This document shows positions 35,565-46,163 of a stretch of DNA of 64,000 nt, one piece after another (the first letter of the stretch is position 1; every line of letters begins with the position of its first letter). The position numbers were made by a program, and so were the translations under genes. This DNA comes from JAULUH01 sp032111745 (lineage in GTDB: Bacteria > Chloroflexota > Anaerolineae > JAAEKA01): the NCBI GenBank assembly GCA_032111745.1, contig JAULUH010000280.1:1-64000 (forward strand), in the 5' to 3' direction. A model generated the notes under the pieces. That model had not been told where the DNA came from and ran no database searches. It saw nothing but the letters and a program-made list of their open reading frames with translations.

Positions 35565-36698
35565 CTAGAGGGCCTGGCGGCTAACTCGCATGGTGACAGT
35601 GAGCTCGCGAAAAGCGCTGCGAGCAGGGCCTTCCGCTTCCAGGTATTCCAGGTCTTCGATCTCGCCCTCCAGGCGCAGGGTTTGGGCGTCCAGCACGAAG
35701 CCCTGGCCTGGACGGGCCAGGATGGCGTCGCCGCGAGGGGCTAGCTTCTCGCGCAGGCCGGGGTTACCGTAGGCGAAATCGCTCATGAGGACCTTGGTGA
35801 CCGTACGGATGTCACTCTTGTCGAAGAGCCAGACCTCCACGGCGGGGATGCGGTTAGGGTCGCCGTTGATCATCTCCGAGAAGGTCATGCCGCACTCGCC
35901 CAGGTAGCCACCGCCCGGGGCATCGATGCTAAAGGTCTCGTCGTAGCTGGCGTCGCCGGGGACGAAGCTGGCGGTGAATTCCTGCAGAACAGGACCAGAT
36001 CGATAGCTGGCAGGCGCGGGGGCGGTGGCCACCGTGGGCTGGCGCGTGGCTGCCATGCTGGCGTCCACCACCGTTCGCTCGCGAACCGGCGCGGAGCTGA
36101 ACTCACCTTCCTGGTAGGTCGGAAATTCCTCATAGCCCGGGTAGTCGCCGGCCTGGGGTGGGACCACAGCAGGCTTGCGCCGGGTGAGAAGCCAGAGGGC
36201 CAGGGCGATGCCTGCGCCGAGAATGCCAATGCCCAGCAGGGCTGGTAGCAAGTCCGACGTCGTACCGGTGCCGGCCGCAGGCTCTGCCGTGGGTACCGCG
36301 ACCGCAGTGGCCTGCGGGGCCACTGGCGTAGCCTGGACCAGTGGCAGACCCGCGTTCATCCCCAGGGCAGTGGCCAGGGCATAGACCTGGTTGGCCGCGG
36401 CGATATCACCGCCGTCCAGGGCGCGCTGGGCGACGCCGGCCATGAGCTCCTCTACCTCGGCCTGCGTGCCCAATAGCTGGAGCCGCTGGACCGCCAGGGC
36501 TTGATTGGGGTCCGTTTGATAGGCTTGGGCTACGGACTGCAGATAGACCGCCTGGTCCTCCGGTCGCACCTCACTCAAGGGAACGTCTGGATAGGTGACG
36601 GGGAATAGCAACCAGCCAAAGAGGAACCAACCGACGAGCAGGCCGACGACGAAGGCGCCGATAATCCAAATCCACCTGCTTGTGCCGTTGTCTCCCAT
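35565..36698 (-). CDS. Uncharacterised two-span membrane protein
   Basis: 377 residues, not recognised. It has an N-terminal membrane segment (IWIIGAFVVGLLVGWFLFGW), a helical extracytoplasmic region with Ala/Gln-rich repeats (QAVYLQSVAQAYQTDPNQAL), a Thr/Ala/Pro stretch, a second membrane segment near 150-170 (LLPALLGIGILGAGIALALW) and a cytoplasmic C-terminal domain (FDKSDIRTVTKVLMSDFAYG). The topology suggests an envelope protein with a sensor-like split. It starts upstream of xerC in the minus-strand block but is not in an obvious operon. Confidence 0.72.
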   Translation of the reverse strand: MGDNGTSRWIWIIGAFVVGLLVGWFLFGWLLFPVTYPDVPLSEVRPEDQAVYLQSVAQAYQTDPNQALAVQRLQLLGTQAEVEELMAGVAQRALDGGDIAAANQVYALATALGMNAGLPLVQATPVAPQATAVAVPTAEPAAGTGTTSDLLPALLGIGILGAGIALALWLLTRRKPAVVPPQAGDYPGYEEFPTYQEGEFSSAPVRERTVVDASMAATRQPTVATAPAPASYRSGPVLQEFTASFVPGDASYDETFSIDAPGGGYLGECGMTFSEMINGDPNRIPAVEVWLFDKSDIRTVTKVLMSDFAYGNPGLREKLAPRGDAILARPGQGFVLDAQTLRLEGEIEDLEYLEAEGPARSAFRELTVTMRVSRQAL

Positions 36699-36730
36699 GA
36701 GCGACCTCCTTCTTCCTAGAGATAAGCGGA

Positions 36731-37717
36731 TCAGTCAGGCTCGCCCTTGCCCTTTAGCCGGCCGCGCGGGTGAGCCTGGCGCATGACCTCGTGCAGGCGG
36801 GTCTGGCTGACGTGGGTGTAGCGCTGAGTCGTGGATGGGCTGGCGTGGCCCAACATCTCCTGGATGAGACGGATGTCCACGCCCTCGTCGACCAGGTGGG
36901 TGGCGAAGGAGTGGCGCATAGTATGGGGGGTGACTTTGCGGTCGATGCCCGCGGCCTTGGCGCAGCGGCTGAGCATACGGATGATGCTGACCCGGCCTAG
37001 CCGGCGGCCAAAGCGGTTGAGAAACAGGGCGTCGCCGGAGTGCTCGTTAGCCAGGCTTGGCCGGCCGCGGGCCAGGTAGTGGCGTAGTGCCTCCTCGGCC
37101 GGGTTCCCGAACAGGGCCAGGCGCTCCTTATTGCCCTTGCCCAGCACCAGGGCCTCCCGGCGGGCCAGGTTGACGTCGCGCAGGGAGAGGTGCTCCAGTT
37201 CACCCAGGCGGATGCCGCTGGCATAGAGGAGCTCCAGGATGGCCCTATCCCGAAGCCCCTGGGGGGTATCCTGATCGGGAACCCTCAAGATGGCCAGGAC
37301 CTCGTCATAGCTCAGCACCCGGGGCTGGCGCATGGTCTGGCGAGGGGACGCCATGCGGCCCAGCGGGTTATGGGGCAGCAGTCCTTCCCGCACCAGGAAA
37401 GTGCAGCAGGCCCGCACCTCGGAGAGCCGGCGCGCGATGCTGGCGGCCACGTAACCGCCGCTGCGCAGCTCAGCCAGCCACTGGCGGACCAGCTGTTTGT
37501 CCACCTGGTCCCAGCGGGAGACACCATGGGCCTCGGCGAACGCAATGAAATCTGCGATCTCGTGCCAGTAGTTGCGCACAGTATAAGGGGAGGCGTTGCG
37601 CTCGGCGGTCAGATAGGTGGCGTAGCGCTCGAGGTCGTCGCGCATGGGCGTGTTGGGGAGTGCGGCCAGCGGGGCTGTCCCGGCAGCCTGGGAGCGGCGT
37701 CCGGCGGCGGGGCTCAT
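36731..37717 (-). CDS. xerC: Tyrosine recombinase XerC/XerD
   Basis: Site-specific recombinase that resolves chromosome dimers at dif. The 328 residues have the N-terminal SAM-like core-binding domain (YATYLTAERNASPYTVRNYW) and the catalytic domain with Arg in SGIRLGELEHL, Lys in GKGNKERLALF, HTMRHSFATHL, LGHASPSTTQRYTHV and its nucleophile Tyr. The start ATG 37717 overlaps the topA stop (ATGA), so it is translationally coupled to topA. Gene context and the complete catalytic set favour a chromosomal Xer protein, not a phage integrase. Confidence 0.9.
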   Translation of the reverse strand: MSPAAGRRSQAAGTAPLAALPNTPMRDDLERYATYLTAERNASPYTVRNYWHEIADFIAFAEAHGVSRWDQVDKQLVRQWLAELRSGGYVAASIARRLSEVRACCTFLVREGLLPHNPLGRMASPRQTMRQPRVLSYDEVLAILRVPDQDTPQGLRDRAILELLYASGIRLGELEHLSLRDVNLARREALVLGKGNKERLALFGNPAEEALRHYLARGRPSLANEHSGDALFLNRFGRRLGRVSIIRMLSRCAKAAGIDRKVTPHTMRHSFATHLVDEGVDIRLIQEMLGHASPSTTQRYTHVSQTRLHEVMRQAHPRGRLKGKGEPD

Positions 37718-40419
37718 GAGACTACCTGGGCCTCGAGCTTTTTTAGATCGAACCAGTGGCTGCAGTTGGTGCAGCGGGCCTTGTCCTTGCCGGCCTGGGT
37801 CAGCAGGCTGCCGCAATCAGGGCAGGGCACGGCGATGGGCCTTTGCCAGACGCTGAAGTCGCAGTCGGGATAACGCTCGCAACCGTAGAAGGTGCGGCCG
37901 CGGCGGCTGCGGCGCTCCACCAGCTCGCCCTGGCGGCACTGGGGACAGGTGACACCGGTCTTGACCAGCAGGGGTCGCGTGTAGCGGCACTCGGGATAGT
38001 TGGAGCAGCCGATGAACTTGCCGTAGCGGCCAAGGCGCATCACCAGGTCGTGGCCGCATTCGGGGCAGGCTTCGCCAATGGGCTGATCCTGGACGTCGGC
38101 CCGCTCCATGGTGCGCTCGGCCTCGGCCAGCATGCCAGAGAAGGGCTCGTAGAACTCGCGCAGCACGTCGACCCAGTCGCGCTCGCTGGCGGCCACGCTG
38201 TCCAGGGCCTCTTCCATGCGCGCGGTGAAGCCGACCTCAAAGACTGCCGGGAAGTGCTTTACCAGCTGGTCGTTGACCACGAAGCCCAGTTCGGCCGGGT
38301 AAAGGCGCTTGTCCCGTTGGGCGACGTAGCCCCGGTCCTGGATTGTGCTCAGGATCGGCGCGTAGGTGCTTGGCCGGCCAATGCCGTTTTCCTCCAGTGC
38401 CTTGACCAGGGAGGCCTCGGTATAGCGGGGAGGGGGCTGGGTGAAGTGCTGCTCGGGGAGCAGCTTGAGCAGGTCGAGCAGCTCACCCTCGCTCAGGGCG
38501 GGCAGCCAGCCGTTGTCCTCCTCGGCATCGCCTTCGCCATTGCCGTCACTGGCCGGCTTGCCGTTGTCATCCCGGCCCTCCTCGTAGACCGAGAGGAAGC
38601 CAGGGAAGCGCACGCGTGAGCCGCTAGCTCGGAAGAGATATTCTGGCGTCTCCAGCCTGGCGGCCACTTCAACCGCGTCTACAGGGGTGAGGGTGGGCAC
38701 CTCCCGCCGGGGCAGGGCAGCGATGTCCACGGCGATGGTGTCGTAGATCGCCGGAGCCATCTGGCTGGCCACGAAGCGCTTCCAGATCAACTCATAGAGC
38801 CGCTTCTGATCCCGGCTGAGATAGCTGCTAACCTCTTCAGGAGTCCGCAAGATGGAGGTGGGGCGGATGGCCTCGTGGGCCTCTTGAGCACCTTTGGCCC
38901 GGGTCTTGTAAACCGGCGGCGACGGCGGGAGGTATTCGGGGCCGTACCGCTCGCCGATGAAGGAGCGCGCCTCAGCCTGAGCCTGAGCCGAGACACTGAC
39001 GCTGTCGGTGCGCATATAGGTGATCAAGCCCACCTGTTCACCTTCACCAAGGGCCACGCCCTCGTAGAGCTGTTGGGCCAGGCGCATGGTATGGCGGGCG
39101 CCGAAGCCTAGCTTGCGGGAGGCCTCCTGCTGTAGGGTGCTGGTGGTGAAGGGGGCCGCGGGCCGGCGGCGGCGCTCGCCCTCGCGTACCGAGGTCACCA
39201 GGTAGTGGGCGCGCTCCAGGTCGTCCACCACAGCCTGGGAATCCTCTGCGTTCTTGAGATCCACCTCCTGGCCGCGCAGGCGATGCAGCCTGGCCAGGAA
39301 GTCGGGCCGGGGCCGCTGTTCACGCGTGGTCTGCTGGGCCAGCTGGGCGTGGATCGACCAGTACTCCACCGGGATGAAGGCCTCGATCTCCCGCTCGCGC
39401 TCGACCACTAGTCGCAGGGCTACTGACTGCACCCGGCCGGCCGAGGTGCGCCCGCGCACACGATCCCACAGCAAGGGGCTGACCTTGTAGCCCACCAGGC
39501 GGTCGAGAATGCGCCGCGCCTGTTGAGCGTTCACCAGGTCCATGTTGAGATGGCGGGGGTGGGAGAAGGCCTCGCTGACCGCGTCCTTGGTGATCTCGTG
39601 AAACACCACCCGTTTGCCCTGGTCAGGCGTGATCCCGGTGGCCTCTACCAGGTGCCAGGCGATAGCTTCGCCCTCACGGTCGGGGTCGGTGGCCAGATAG
39701 ACCTCGCGAGCTCGGCTGACCTCCTCCTGGAGCTCCTTCACCGTCCGGCGCTTGTCGTTGGGCACGCGATAGGTGGGCTCGAAATCGTTCTCCACATCCA
39801 CCGAGAGCTGGGAGCGCAGCAGGTCACGTACATGGCCCACTGAGGCCCGAACCGTGTAGTCTTTGCCGAGGAAGCGACCAACGGTCTTAGCCTTGGCCGG
39901 CGATTCGACAATGACCAGCTTGCCGTTGCGCTGGACGTGGGGGGCGCCCTTGCCGGAGCTTTTTGCGCCGCGGGCCTGGCGCGACTGGCGGCTAACCACA
40001 GGTGCTGGCAGATCCTGGTGGTCGGTGGTGGCTCCGATCTTGAACAGGCCGGTGCCACAGACCGGGCATTGGCCGCGCGCGGCGGGCCGGCCATTGGCCA
40101 TGAAGATGGCCTGGCCCGCGGCCATGGTGCGCATGGTCTTGCACTTGACGCAATAGGCCTCGACGTCGCTCGTCAAGGGGGCCGAGATGTCCTCGGGCGC
40201 CGGCCCGGCTGGTGCCGCGAGCTCCCGGCGCGGGCGCGGGGCAGCCGTGATCTCCGGCTTGGGCAAGTGAGTGTGGGCAGGCGTGTCGCCGAGCCGGGTC
40301 ATCTTGGTGCCACAGATGGGGCACGCGCCCTGGGTGGCCGCGCGGCCGTTGGCAAGCCACACAGCCTGGGGGTCTGCTATATCTCGCTTGTCACGACACT
40401 TTGTACAGTAAGCTTGCAT
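37714..40419 (-). CDS. topA: DNA topoisomerase I with two N-terminal DUF5679 zinc ribbons
   Basis: Type IA enzyme that relaxes negative supercoils. After about 160 residues the Toprim domain starts (KLVIVESPAKAKTVGRFLGK, DPDREGEAIAWHL), followed by the catalytic Tyr in GLITYMRTDSV and the RPSTYAPI segment. The C-terminus carries several Cys4 ribbons (CPECGHDLVMRLGRYGKFIG and others), ending in CTNCSHWFDLKK. Before the Toprim domain are two DUF5679 modules: AYCTKCRDKRDIADP...CPICGTKM near residue 1 and AYCVKCKTMRTMAAG...CPVCGTGL near 88. This makes it 901 residues, longer than usual, with zinc binding at both ends. Confidence 0.94.
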   Translation of the reverse strand: MQAYCTKCRDKRDIADPQAVWLANGRAATQGACPICGTKMTRLGDTPAHTHLPKPEITAAPRPRRELAAPAGPAPEDISAPLTSDVEAYCVKCKTMRTMAAGQAIFMANGRPAARGQCPVCGTGLFKIGATTDHQDLPAPVVSRQSRQARGAKSSGKGAPHVQRNGKLVIVESPAKAKTVGRFLGKDYTVRASVGHVRDLLRSQLSVDVENDFEPTYRVPNDKRRTVKELQEEVSRAREVYLATDPDREGEAIAWHLVEATGITPDQGKRVVFHEITKDAVSEAFSHPRHLNMDLVNAQQARRILDRLVGYKVSPLLWDRVRGRTSAGRVQSVALRLVVEREREIEAFIPVEYWSIHAQLAQQTTREQRPRPDFLARLHRLRGQEVDLKNAEDSQAVVDDLERAHYLVTSVREGERRRRPAAPFTTSTLQQEASRKLGFGARHTMRLAQQLYEGVALGEGEQVGLITYMRTDSVSVSAQAQAEARSFIGERYGPEYLPPSPPVYKTRAKGAQEAHEAIRPTSILRTPEEVSSYLSRDQKRLYELIWKRFVASQMAPAIYDTIAVDIAALPRREVPTLTPVDAVEVAARLETPEYLFRASGSRVRFPGFLSVYEEGRDDNGKPASDGNGEGDAEEDNGWLPALSEGELLDLLKLLPEQHFTQPPPRYTEASLVKALEENGIGRPSTYAPILSTIQDRGYVAQRDKRLYPAELGFVVNDQLVKHFPAVFEVGFTARMEEALDSVAASERDWVDVLREFYEPFSGMLAEAERTMERADVQDQPIGEACPECGHDLVMRLGRYGKFIGCSNYPECRYTRPLLVKTGVTCPQCRQGELVERRSRRGRTFYGCERYPDCDFSVWQRPIAVPCPDCGSLLTQAGKDKARCTNCSHWFDLKKLEAQVVS

Positions 40420-40469
40420 AAAAGATCAACCGTAAGTCAGTGTAGATACGACGCTGGCAGGGACCTGGC

Positions 40470-41552
40470 CTAGTGAGCCAGGACGTAGCTCATGGCCCCG
40501 GCCTGGCGGGCCAGCCCCTTGAGCTCCAACAGGGTCAGGGTGCTGGCTACGGTGGCTGCGGACAGGTCTGCGGCTCGGCCCAGTTCGTCCACATGCAGGG
40601 GCTCGTAGCTCAGCAGATCCAACAAAGAGCTTTCCAGGGCCGTCGTAGGCACTGCGGCCCGGATCTCAGCCTGTTGGGCCACCTGGAGCAGGTTGAGCTC
40701 CTCCAGCACATCGCCGACGGCCAGCACAGGAATGGCGCCGTCGCGGATCAGGCGATTGGTGCCCTCGCAACTGCGCTGAAAGATGCTACCAGGCACGGCA
40801 AAGACGTCGCGGCCCTGTTCCAGGGCAAACTCGGCGGTGATCAGGGCACCGCTGCGCACGCCCGCCTCCACCACGACCACGCCCTGCGCCAGCCCGCTGA
40901 TGACGCGGTTACGGGGCGGGAAGTTGTTGCGCTCGGGTTGGGTGCCGAGGGCGTATTCCGAGACTAGCGCGCCACGTTCCACAATAGCCTTGGCCAGGTG
41001 CCGGTTGGTCGCCGGGTAAATCACGTCTACGCCAGAACCCAGCACGGCGATAGTCCGGCCACCACCTTCGAGGGCTGCCTGGTGGGCGACTGTGTCGATG
41101 CCCAGGGCCAGCCCACTGATCACGGTAACGCCGTTGGCAGCCAGGTCGCCAGCCAAGCGGCGGGCAGCTTCTTTGCCATAGACGCTGGCGCTGCGCGTGC
41201 CCACCAGGGCTACAGCCCAATCGTCCTCCGGCAGCAGCTCACCCAGGACGTACAGCACGGGTGGCGCGTCCGGGATGTGGCGCAGACGGGCTGGGTAATC
41301 CGGGGACTCCCAGGTCAACACCTGCACGCCAGCCCGGCGGATCCGGGCCAGCTCGTGGTCCAGATCCAGGCTGCGCCGGGCGGCCAAAAGGTTCTCCGTG
41401 GTACGGCGGTCAAGCCCGGCCCTATGCAGCTCGGCAGCCGGGGTTACCCACGCCTTCTCGATGTCGCCGAAACAGTCGAGCAGGGCCCGCAGGCGGACCG
41501 GCCCAATGCCCAACACCTTGTTGAAGCCAACCCAATATGCCAGCCTTTCCAT
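40470..41552 (-). CDS. dprA: DNA-processing protein DprA
   Basis: Loads RecA on incoming single-stranded DNA during natural transformation. 360 residues: N-terminal SAM-like helices, then the Rossmann-like DprA domain with VALVGTRSASVYGKEAARRL, VISGLALGIDTVAHQAALEG, VLGSGVDVIYPATNR and RNRVISGLAQGVVVVEAG, and a C-terminal winged helix (LLSYEPLHVDELGRAADLSA). The ATG at 41552 follows GAGGTG. It heads dprA-topA-xerC, with 50 bases before topA. Confidence 0.93.
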   Translation of the reverse strand: MERLAYWVGFNKVLGIGPVRLRALLDCFGDIEKAWVTPAAELHRAGLDRRTTENLLAARRSLDLDHELARIRRAGVQVLTWESPDYPARLRHIPDAPPVLYVLGELLPEDDWAVALVGTRSASVYGKEAARRLAGDLAANGVTVISGLALGIDTVAHQAALEGGGRTIAVLGSGVDVIYPATNRHLAKAIVERGALVSEYALGTQPERNNFPPRNRVISGLAQGVVVVEAGVRSGALITAEFALEQGRDVFAVPGSIFQRSCEGTNRLIRDGAIPVLAVGDVLEELNLLQVAQQAEIRAAVPTTALESSLLDLLSYEPLHVDELGRAADLSAATVASTLTLLELKGLARQAGAMSYVLAH

Positions 41553-41620
41553 CACGGCACCTCACATGTGTTCCCCAAACCGCCGATGGAGCCGGGCGCC
41601 AACTGGACCTGCCTGGCGCC

Positions 41621-41649
41621 AGCATACCGTATTCGTCGTGTTTTGTCAA
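41621..41649 (-). promoter_or_regulatory. Promoter of the dprA-topA-xerC operon
   Basis: Minus strand: consensus -35 TTGACA (41649-41644), 17-base spacer, -10 TATGCT (41626-41621). The same pair of hexamers occurs at 54259-54287. Confidence 0.75.
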
Positions 41650-41675
41650 GTGACATGAAAACGTCGGGGCTATGC

Positions 41676-42320
41676 TCAGTCCAGTAACCCAGGCAGGGGC
41701 CGAATAACGATCCGGCGGGCCGGCAAGTCCTCCTCCACCACGACGTCGTCGATATAGGGCACCAGGATCTCTCCCCCGGGGTGACGCACTACGAGGACAT
41801 CATTGGCGCCGGTGATCAGAACCTCGGTGATCTCCCCCAGGTCGCGGCCATCGGTGCTGACGACCCGGACGCCAATCATCTCGAACACATAGTGTTCGTC
41901 CTCAGGCAGTGGCATCAGCTGGTCCTGGGGAATCTGGACCCATAGGCCCCGTAAGGCTTCGGTAGCTTCCGGATTGTCGTAGCCCTCCAGCTTGAGCAGG
42001 GCCTGGCCCTGAAGCAGGCGGCTCGACAGCACCGGCGCTGGCTGGGCCTCGGGTCCCAGGAAGACCAGGGTCAAGTGGAGGAAGCGTTCGGGGAAGTCGG
42101 TATGCAACGCGACCTTAACCTCGCCGCGCACGCCCCACGGCCGTAGGATCTGGCCGATGGCGATGTAGCCCTCGGCAATATCCGGTGAGCTCCCGGTCAG
42201 GCTCTGCATGGCTTTTGTCATCGGCGGTAAATGGTCCCCCAGGCCGCAGTGGCGGCATTGGCGGGAGGCCGTCTGTGCGGCGCTCCCGTTGCCCGCCGGC
42301 GTGTCCGGTTCAGAGCTCAC
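41676..42320 (-). CDS. rimM: Ribosome maturation factor RimM
   Basis: Helps assemble the 30S head by binding S19. The family domain starts near residue 50 (YIAIGQILRPWGVRGEVKVA), then ALLKLEGYDNPEATEALRGL, and a PRC-barrel half with EHYVFEMIGVRVVSTDGRDL and VPYIDDVVVEEDLPARRIVI. GTG 42320 gives 214 residues with an unusual N-terminal part holding CRHC. ATG 42221 would give a more normal length but leaves a 129-base gap to khpA. The GTG start is kept on spacing. In operon with rpsP and khpA. Confidence 0.85.
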   Translation of the reverse strand: MSSEPDTPAGNGSAAQTASRQCRHCGLGDHLPPMTKAMQSLTGSSPDIAEGYIAIGQILRPWGVRGEVKVALHTDFPERFLHLTLVFLGPEAQPAPVLSSRLLQGQALLKLEGYDNPEATEALRGLWVQIPQDQLMPLPEDEHYVFEMIGVRVVSTDGRDLGEITEVLITGANDVLVVRHPGGEILVPYIDDVVVEEDLPARRIVIRPLPGLLD

Positions 42321-42350
42321 GGCGATGCGGTGCCCTGACCCCTGCTATCC

Positions 42351-42584
42351 TCAGTCGATTTCCAACGTAACCTGTTTACCACTGCGCACGGCCGGAACTC
42401 GCAGCACGGCCCGGATGGCGTTGGCCACACGGCCTTCCTTGCCGATGACCCGACCCATGTCGGATCGGGCGACACGCAACTCAAGCACGGTACCCTGGGC
42501 CGTACGAATCTCCTTGACCCGGACGGCATCGACGTCGTCGACCAGGCCTTGGGCGATGTACTCTACGAGCTCTTTGACAGGCAT
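42351..42584 (-). CDS. khpA: KH-domain RNA-binding protein KhpA
   Basis: Small RNA-binding protein found between rpsP and rimM in many bacteria. 77 residues with one KH domain: KELVEYIAQGLVDDVDAVRV, then the GRVIGKEGRVANAIRAVLRV helix-loop-helix that grips RNA. It follows rpsP by six bases. The typical next genes trmD and rplS are not seen after rimM. Confidence 0.92.
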   Translation of the reverse strand: MPVKELVEYIAQGLVDDVDAVRVKEIRTAQGTVLELRVARSDMGRVIGKEGRVANAIRAVLRVPAVRSGKQVTLEID

Positions 42585-42590
42585 CGTGCT

Positions 42591-42881
42591 TTAGGCCTTG
42601 GCCGCGGGCCCGGCTACCGGCTGGCGAGACTCCTCCAGCTGGGCCATGACCCCTGACTTAACCAGGAGGCGGCGCACGGCTTCGGTGGGCTGGGCGCCGA
42701 CGCTGAGCCAGTACAGCGCACGGTCCGTCTGCAGATCACAGGTCTCAGGCTCGGTGCGCGGGTTGAAAAAGCCGATGTTCTCGATGAAGCGCCCGTTGCG
42801 GGGAGCATCAGAGTCGGCGACGACGATTCGATAGCTGGGCTGTCGCTTGGCGCCAACGCGGCGCAGTCTCATCTTGACCAT
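42591..42881 (-). CDS. rpsP: 30S ribosomal protein S16
   Basis: 96 residues. It begins MVKMRLRRVGAKRQPSYRIV and continues with DSDAPRNGRFIENIGFFNPR and ALYWLSVGAQPTEAVRRLLV, the S16 pattern. The start ATG 42881 is fixed by the family N-terminus; the frame is open upstream with no coding character. First gene of rpsP-khpA-rimM. Confidence 0.95.
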   Translation of the reverse strand: MVKMRLRRVGAKRQPSYRIVVADSDAPRNGRFIENIGFFNPRTEPETCDLQTDRALYWLSVGAQPTEAVRRLLVKSGVMAQLEESRQPVAGPAAKA

Positions 42882-43028
42882 GGATCGATCTACCGGTGTC
42901 CTTCCGATTTGTTCTGCTTTTTCATGGATACGGCACGACCCGGGGGCCGTGCCGTTGGCAATCCTTGCTAGCAAAGGACATTGTACCCCAGGTCGTCCAA
43001 ACGGGCAAAACGCGCAAGCAGAGCGCAA

Positions 43029-43511
43029 CTACGAGACCTGGCCCCCTTTCGGGCTCTCGTGCGCTGCCGCAGCGCACCATATAACGTCTTGCTCAGCCTG
43101 GAAGGTCAAGGCCGCGGCAGCCTCGGCGAAATTGGCGGCCCAGCGGTTGCGGAACAGAGCCTCGCGCGAGTTAGAGAACCGGGGCGCCAGCTGTCGGTCG
43201 CTGGCCAGGCACATCAGGTAGTAATGTTCCTCGCGCACCACGGTGCGGCCGCGATACTCGAAGGTGACCTGTCGCCGACCCAGGTCGGCCAGGATGCTAA
43301 CGTCGCAGTAGCCCGTCTCCTCGCACACCTCGCGGCGGGCGGCTAACTCAGGAGCCTCGTCCTGGTCAATGTGCCCCTTAGGCAGCCGCACCTCGTGGGT
43401 ATCGTCCAAAGTGCGCTCGATGAGTAGTACACGACCGGCACTGTCCATAACGACGCCACCCGCAGCCTGGTAGTGATGGATGTCAACCTTGGGCACGGCA
43501 TAACCCGCCAT
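43029..43511 (-). CDS. NUDIX hydrolase
   Basis: Hydrolyses nucleoside diphosphates linked to another group. 160 residues with a complete Nudix box near residues 46-68: GHIDQDEAPELAARREVCEE followed by TGY. The N-terminus AAGGVVMDSAGRVLLIERT and the PKG just before the box recall diadenosine-polyphosphate-type members. The substrate is not certain. It has its own promoter at 43533. Confidence 0.87.
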   Translation of the reverse strand: MAGYAVPKVDIHHYQAAGGVVMDSAGRVLLIERTLDDTHEVRLPKGHIDQDEAPELAARREVCEETGYCDVSILADLGRRQVTFEYRGRTVVREEHYYLMCLASDRQLAPRFSNSREALFRNRWAANFAEAAAALTFQAEQDVIWCAAAAHESPKGGQVS

Positions 43512-43532
43512 TGTTGGTGATCACGAGGAGGT

Positions 43533-43561
43533 AGTATAGCATAGTGTAGGTGACGACACAA
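43533..43561 (-). promoter_or_regulatory. Promoter of the NUDIX gene
   Basis: Minus strand: -35 TTGTGT (43561-43556), 17-base spacer, -10 TATACT (43538-43533) preceded by TGC. Confidence 0.6.
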
Positions 43562-43578
43562 CTGGCGCTCTTGCGGGG

Positions 43579-43608
43579 TTGCCGAAGCCAATGGGGCTGT
43601 GGTAAAAT
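43579..43608 (+). promoter_or_regulatory. Promoter of rocD
   Basis: -35 TTGCCG (43579-43584), 18-base spacer, -10 TAAAAT (43603-43608) preceded by TGG. About 145-base leader to the ATG. Confidence 0.55.
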
Positions 43609-43760
43609 GGTCTTGGCATTTTATCAGCACGTGCCGGTATCGACCAGGCCAAGGGCGTCCTGATCGTGCGTGACAAGCCATGACTTAACGCACCGCAATG
43701 GCCTGGGCAGGTGATGTCCAGGCTATTGTATTGATATCATTCAGACCAAAGGAGAAACCT

Positions 43761-45005
43761 ATGCGTGCCGAGGAACTGATCCGGCTGGAAAATACGTACG
43801 TGGCCCATATTTACCATCCTCTCGACGTGGTGATCGAGCGCGGGGAGGGCGTGTGGGTGTACGACGTGGAGGGGAGACGATATCTGGACTGCCTGAGCGC
43901 CTATTCCGCGGTGAGCCAGGGCCATTGCCATCCCAGGATCGTGGCCGCCCTGGTAGAGCAGGCGCAGCGCGCCACGCTGACCTCGCGGGCATTCCGCAAC
44001 GACCAGTTGGGCCCCTTCAGCAAGGAGCTGTGCGATCTGCTGGGCTACGATATGGTGTTGCCCATGAACTCAGGCGCTGAGGCGGTGGAAACGGCTGTGA
44101 AGACCGCCCGCAAGTGGGGCTATGAGGTCAAGGGGGTGCCCGATGGCGAGGCGGAGATCATCGTGTGCCTGGGCAACTTCCACGGCCGCACCACCACGAC
44201 TATCAGCTTCTCCACTGAGGCCAAGTACCGCAAGCATTTCGGCCCGTTCACGCCTGGCTTCAAGGCCGTGCCCTTCGGCGATGTGGACGCATTGTTTGAC
44301 GCCATCACGCCCAACACGGTGGCGTTCCTGGTGGAGCCGATCCAGGGCGAGAACGGCATCAACGTGCCACCGCCGGGCTATCTGAAGTTCGCAGAAGCGC
44401 TGTGCCGGCGGGAGAACGTGCTGCTCATTGCCGACGAGATCCAGGTTGGGCTGGGACGCACGGGCAAGATGCTGGCCTGTGACCACGAGGACGTGCGGCC
44501 GGACATCGTGATCCTGGGCAAGGGCCTGTCGGGGGGCTTCTACCCGGTCTCTGCCATCGTGGCCGACCGGCCCATCCTGGGCCTGTTCAACCCGGGTGAC
44601 CACGGCAGCACCTTTGCGGGCAACCCGTTGGGCAGCGCGGTGGCGCGGGCAGCCATGAAGGTGCTGGTGGAAGAGGGCATGGTGGAGAACGCGGCCGCGC
44701 AGGGCACCTACATGCTGGAGCGCCTGCGCCGCCTGGAGAGCCCCTACGTCAAGAACGTGCGTGGCCGGGGGCTGCTGATTGGCCTGGAGGTCACGGAGGA
44801 GGCCCGGGGGGCGCGGCGCTTCTGCGAGGAGCTGGCGCACGAGGGTATCCTGTGCAAGGAGACCCACGGCACCGTGATCCGCTTCGCTCCACCCCTGGTG
44901 ATTACGCGCGAGCAGGTCGACTGGATGCTGGAGCGGGTGGAGGAGGTCTTCGCCCGCATCGAGGCCCGCGACAACGGCGAGAAGGCGGAGTCTTTGGCGG
45001 TGTAG
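43761..45005 (+). CDS. rocD: Ornithine aminotransferase (class III, PLP)
   Basis: Transfers the delta-amino group of ornithine to 2-oxoglutarate, giving glutamate semialdehyde. 414 residues: [109 protein letters not shown] and the PLP Lys in [15 protein letters not shown]. These are the specific RocD blocks. ATG 43761 is chosen for AAAGGAG ahead of it; upstream frame is open. A long hairpin follows the stop. Confidence 0.92.
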   Translation: MRAEELIRLENTYVAHIYHPLDVVIERGEGVWVYDVEGRRYLDCLSAYSAVSQGHCHPRIVAALVEQAQRATLTSRAFRNDQLGPFSKELCDLLGYDMVLPMNSGAEAVETAVKTARKWGYEVKGVPDGEAEIIVCLGNFHGRTTTTISFSTEAKYRKHFGPFTPGFKAVPFGDVDALFDAITPNTVAFLVEPIQGENGINVPPPGYLKFAEALCRRENVLLIADEIQVGLGRTGKMLACDHEDVRPDIVILGKGLSGGFYPVSAIVADRPILGLFNPGDHGSTFAGNPLGSAVARAAMKVLVEEGMVENAAAQGTYMLERLRRLESPYVKNVRGRGLLIGLEVTEEARGARRFCEELAHEGILCKETHGTVIRFAPPLVITREQVDWMLERVEEVFARIEARDNGEKAESLAV

Positions 45006-45009
45006 GCGA

Positions 45010-45040
45010 TGCGCGATATGGAGAGATGGGGGCCAGACCC

Positions 45041-45060
<20 letters not shown>
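45010..45060. terminator. 23-bp hairpin between convergent rocD and mutY
   Basis: 45010-45024 is a perfect inverted copy of 45046-45060. The stem continues inward with GGGG/CCCC and two G-T pairs to 45032/45038, leaving a five-base loop. The right arm is the 3' coding end of mutY, so the left arm is an inverted duplicate of it. Probably a bidirectional terminator. Confidence 0.8.
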
Positions 45061-46147
<1,087 letters not shown>

Positions 46148-46163
46148 GAAGAAAAGTGAGGGT

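Noticed and set aside
36731..37717. Tyrosine recombinase as sign of an integrated element
   Set aside because: It is coupled to topA and dprA, has full XerC/D features and no attachment-site duplication or phage genes nearby.
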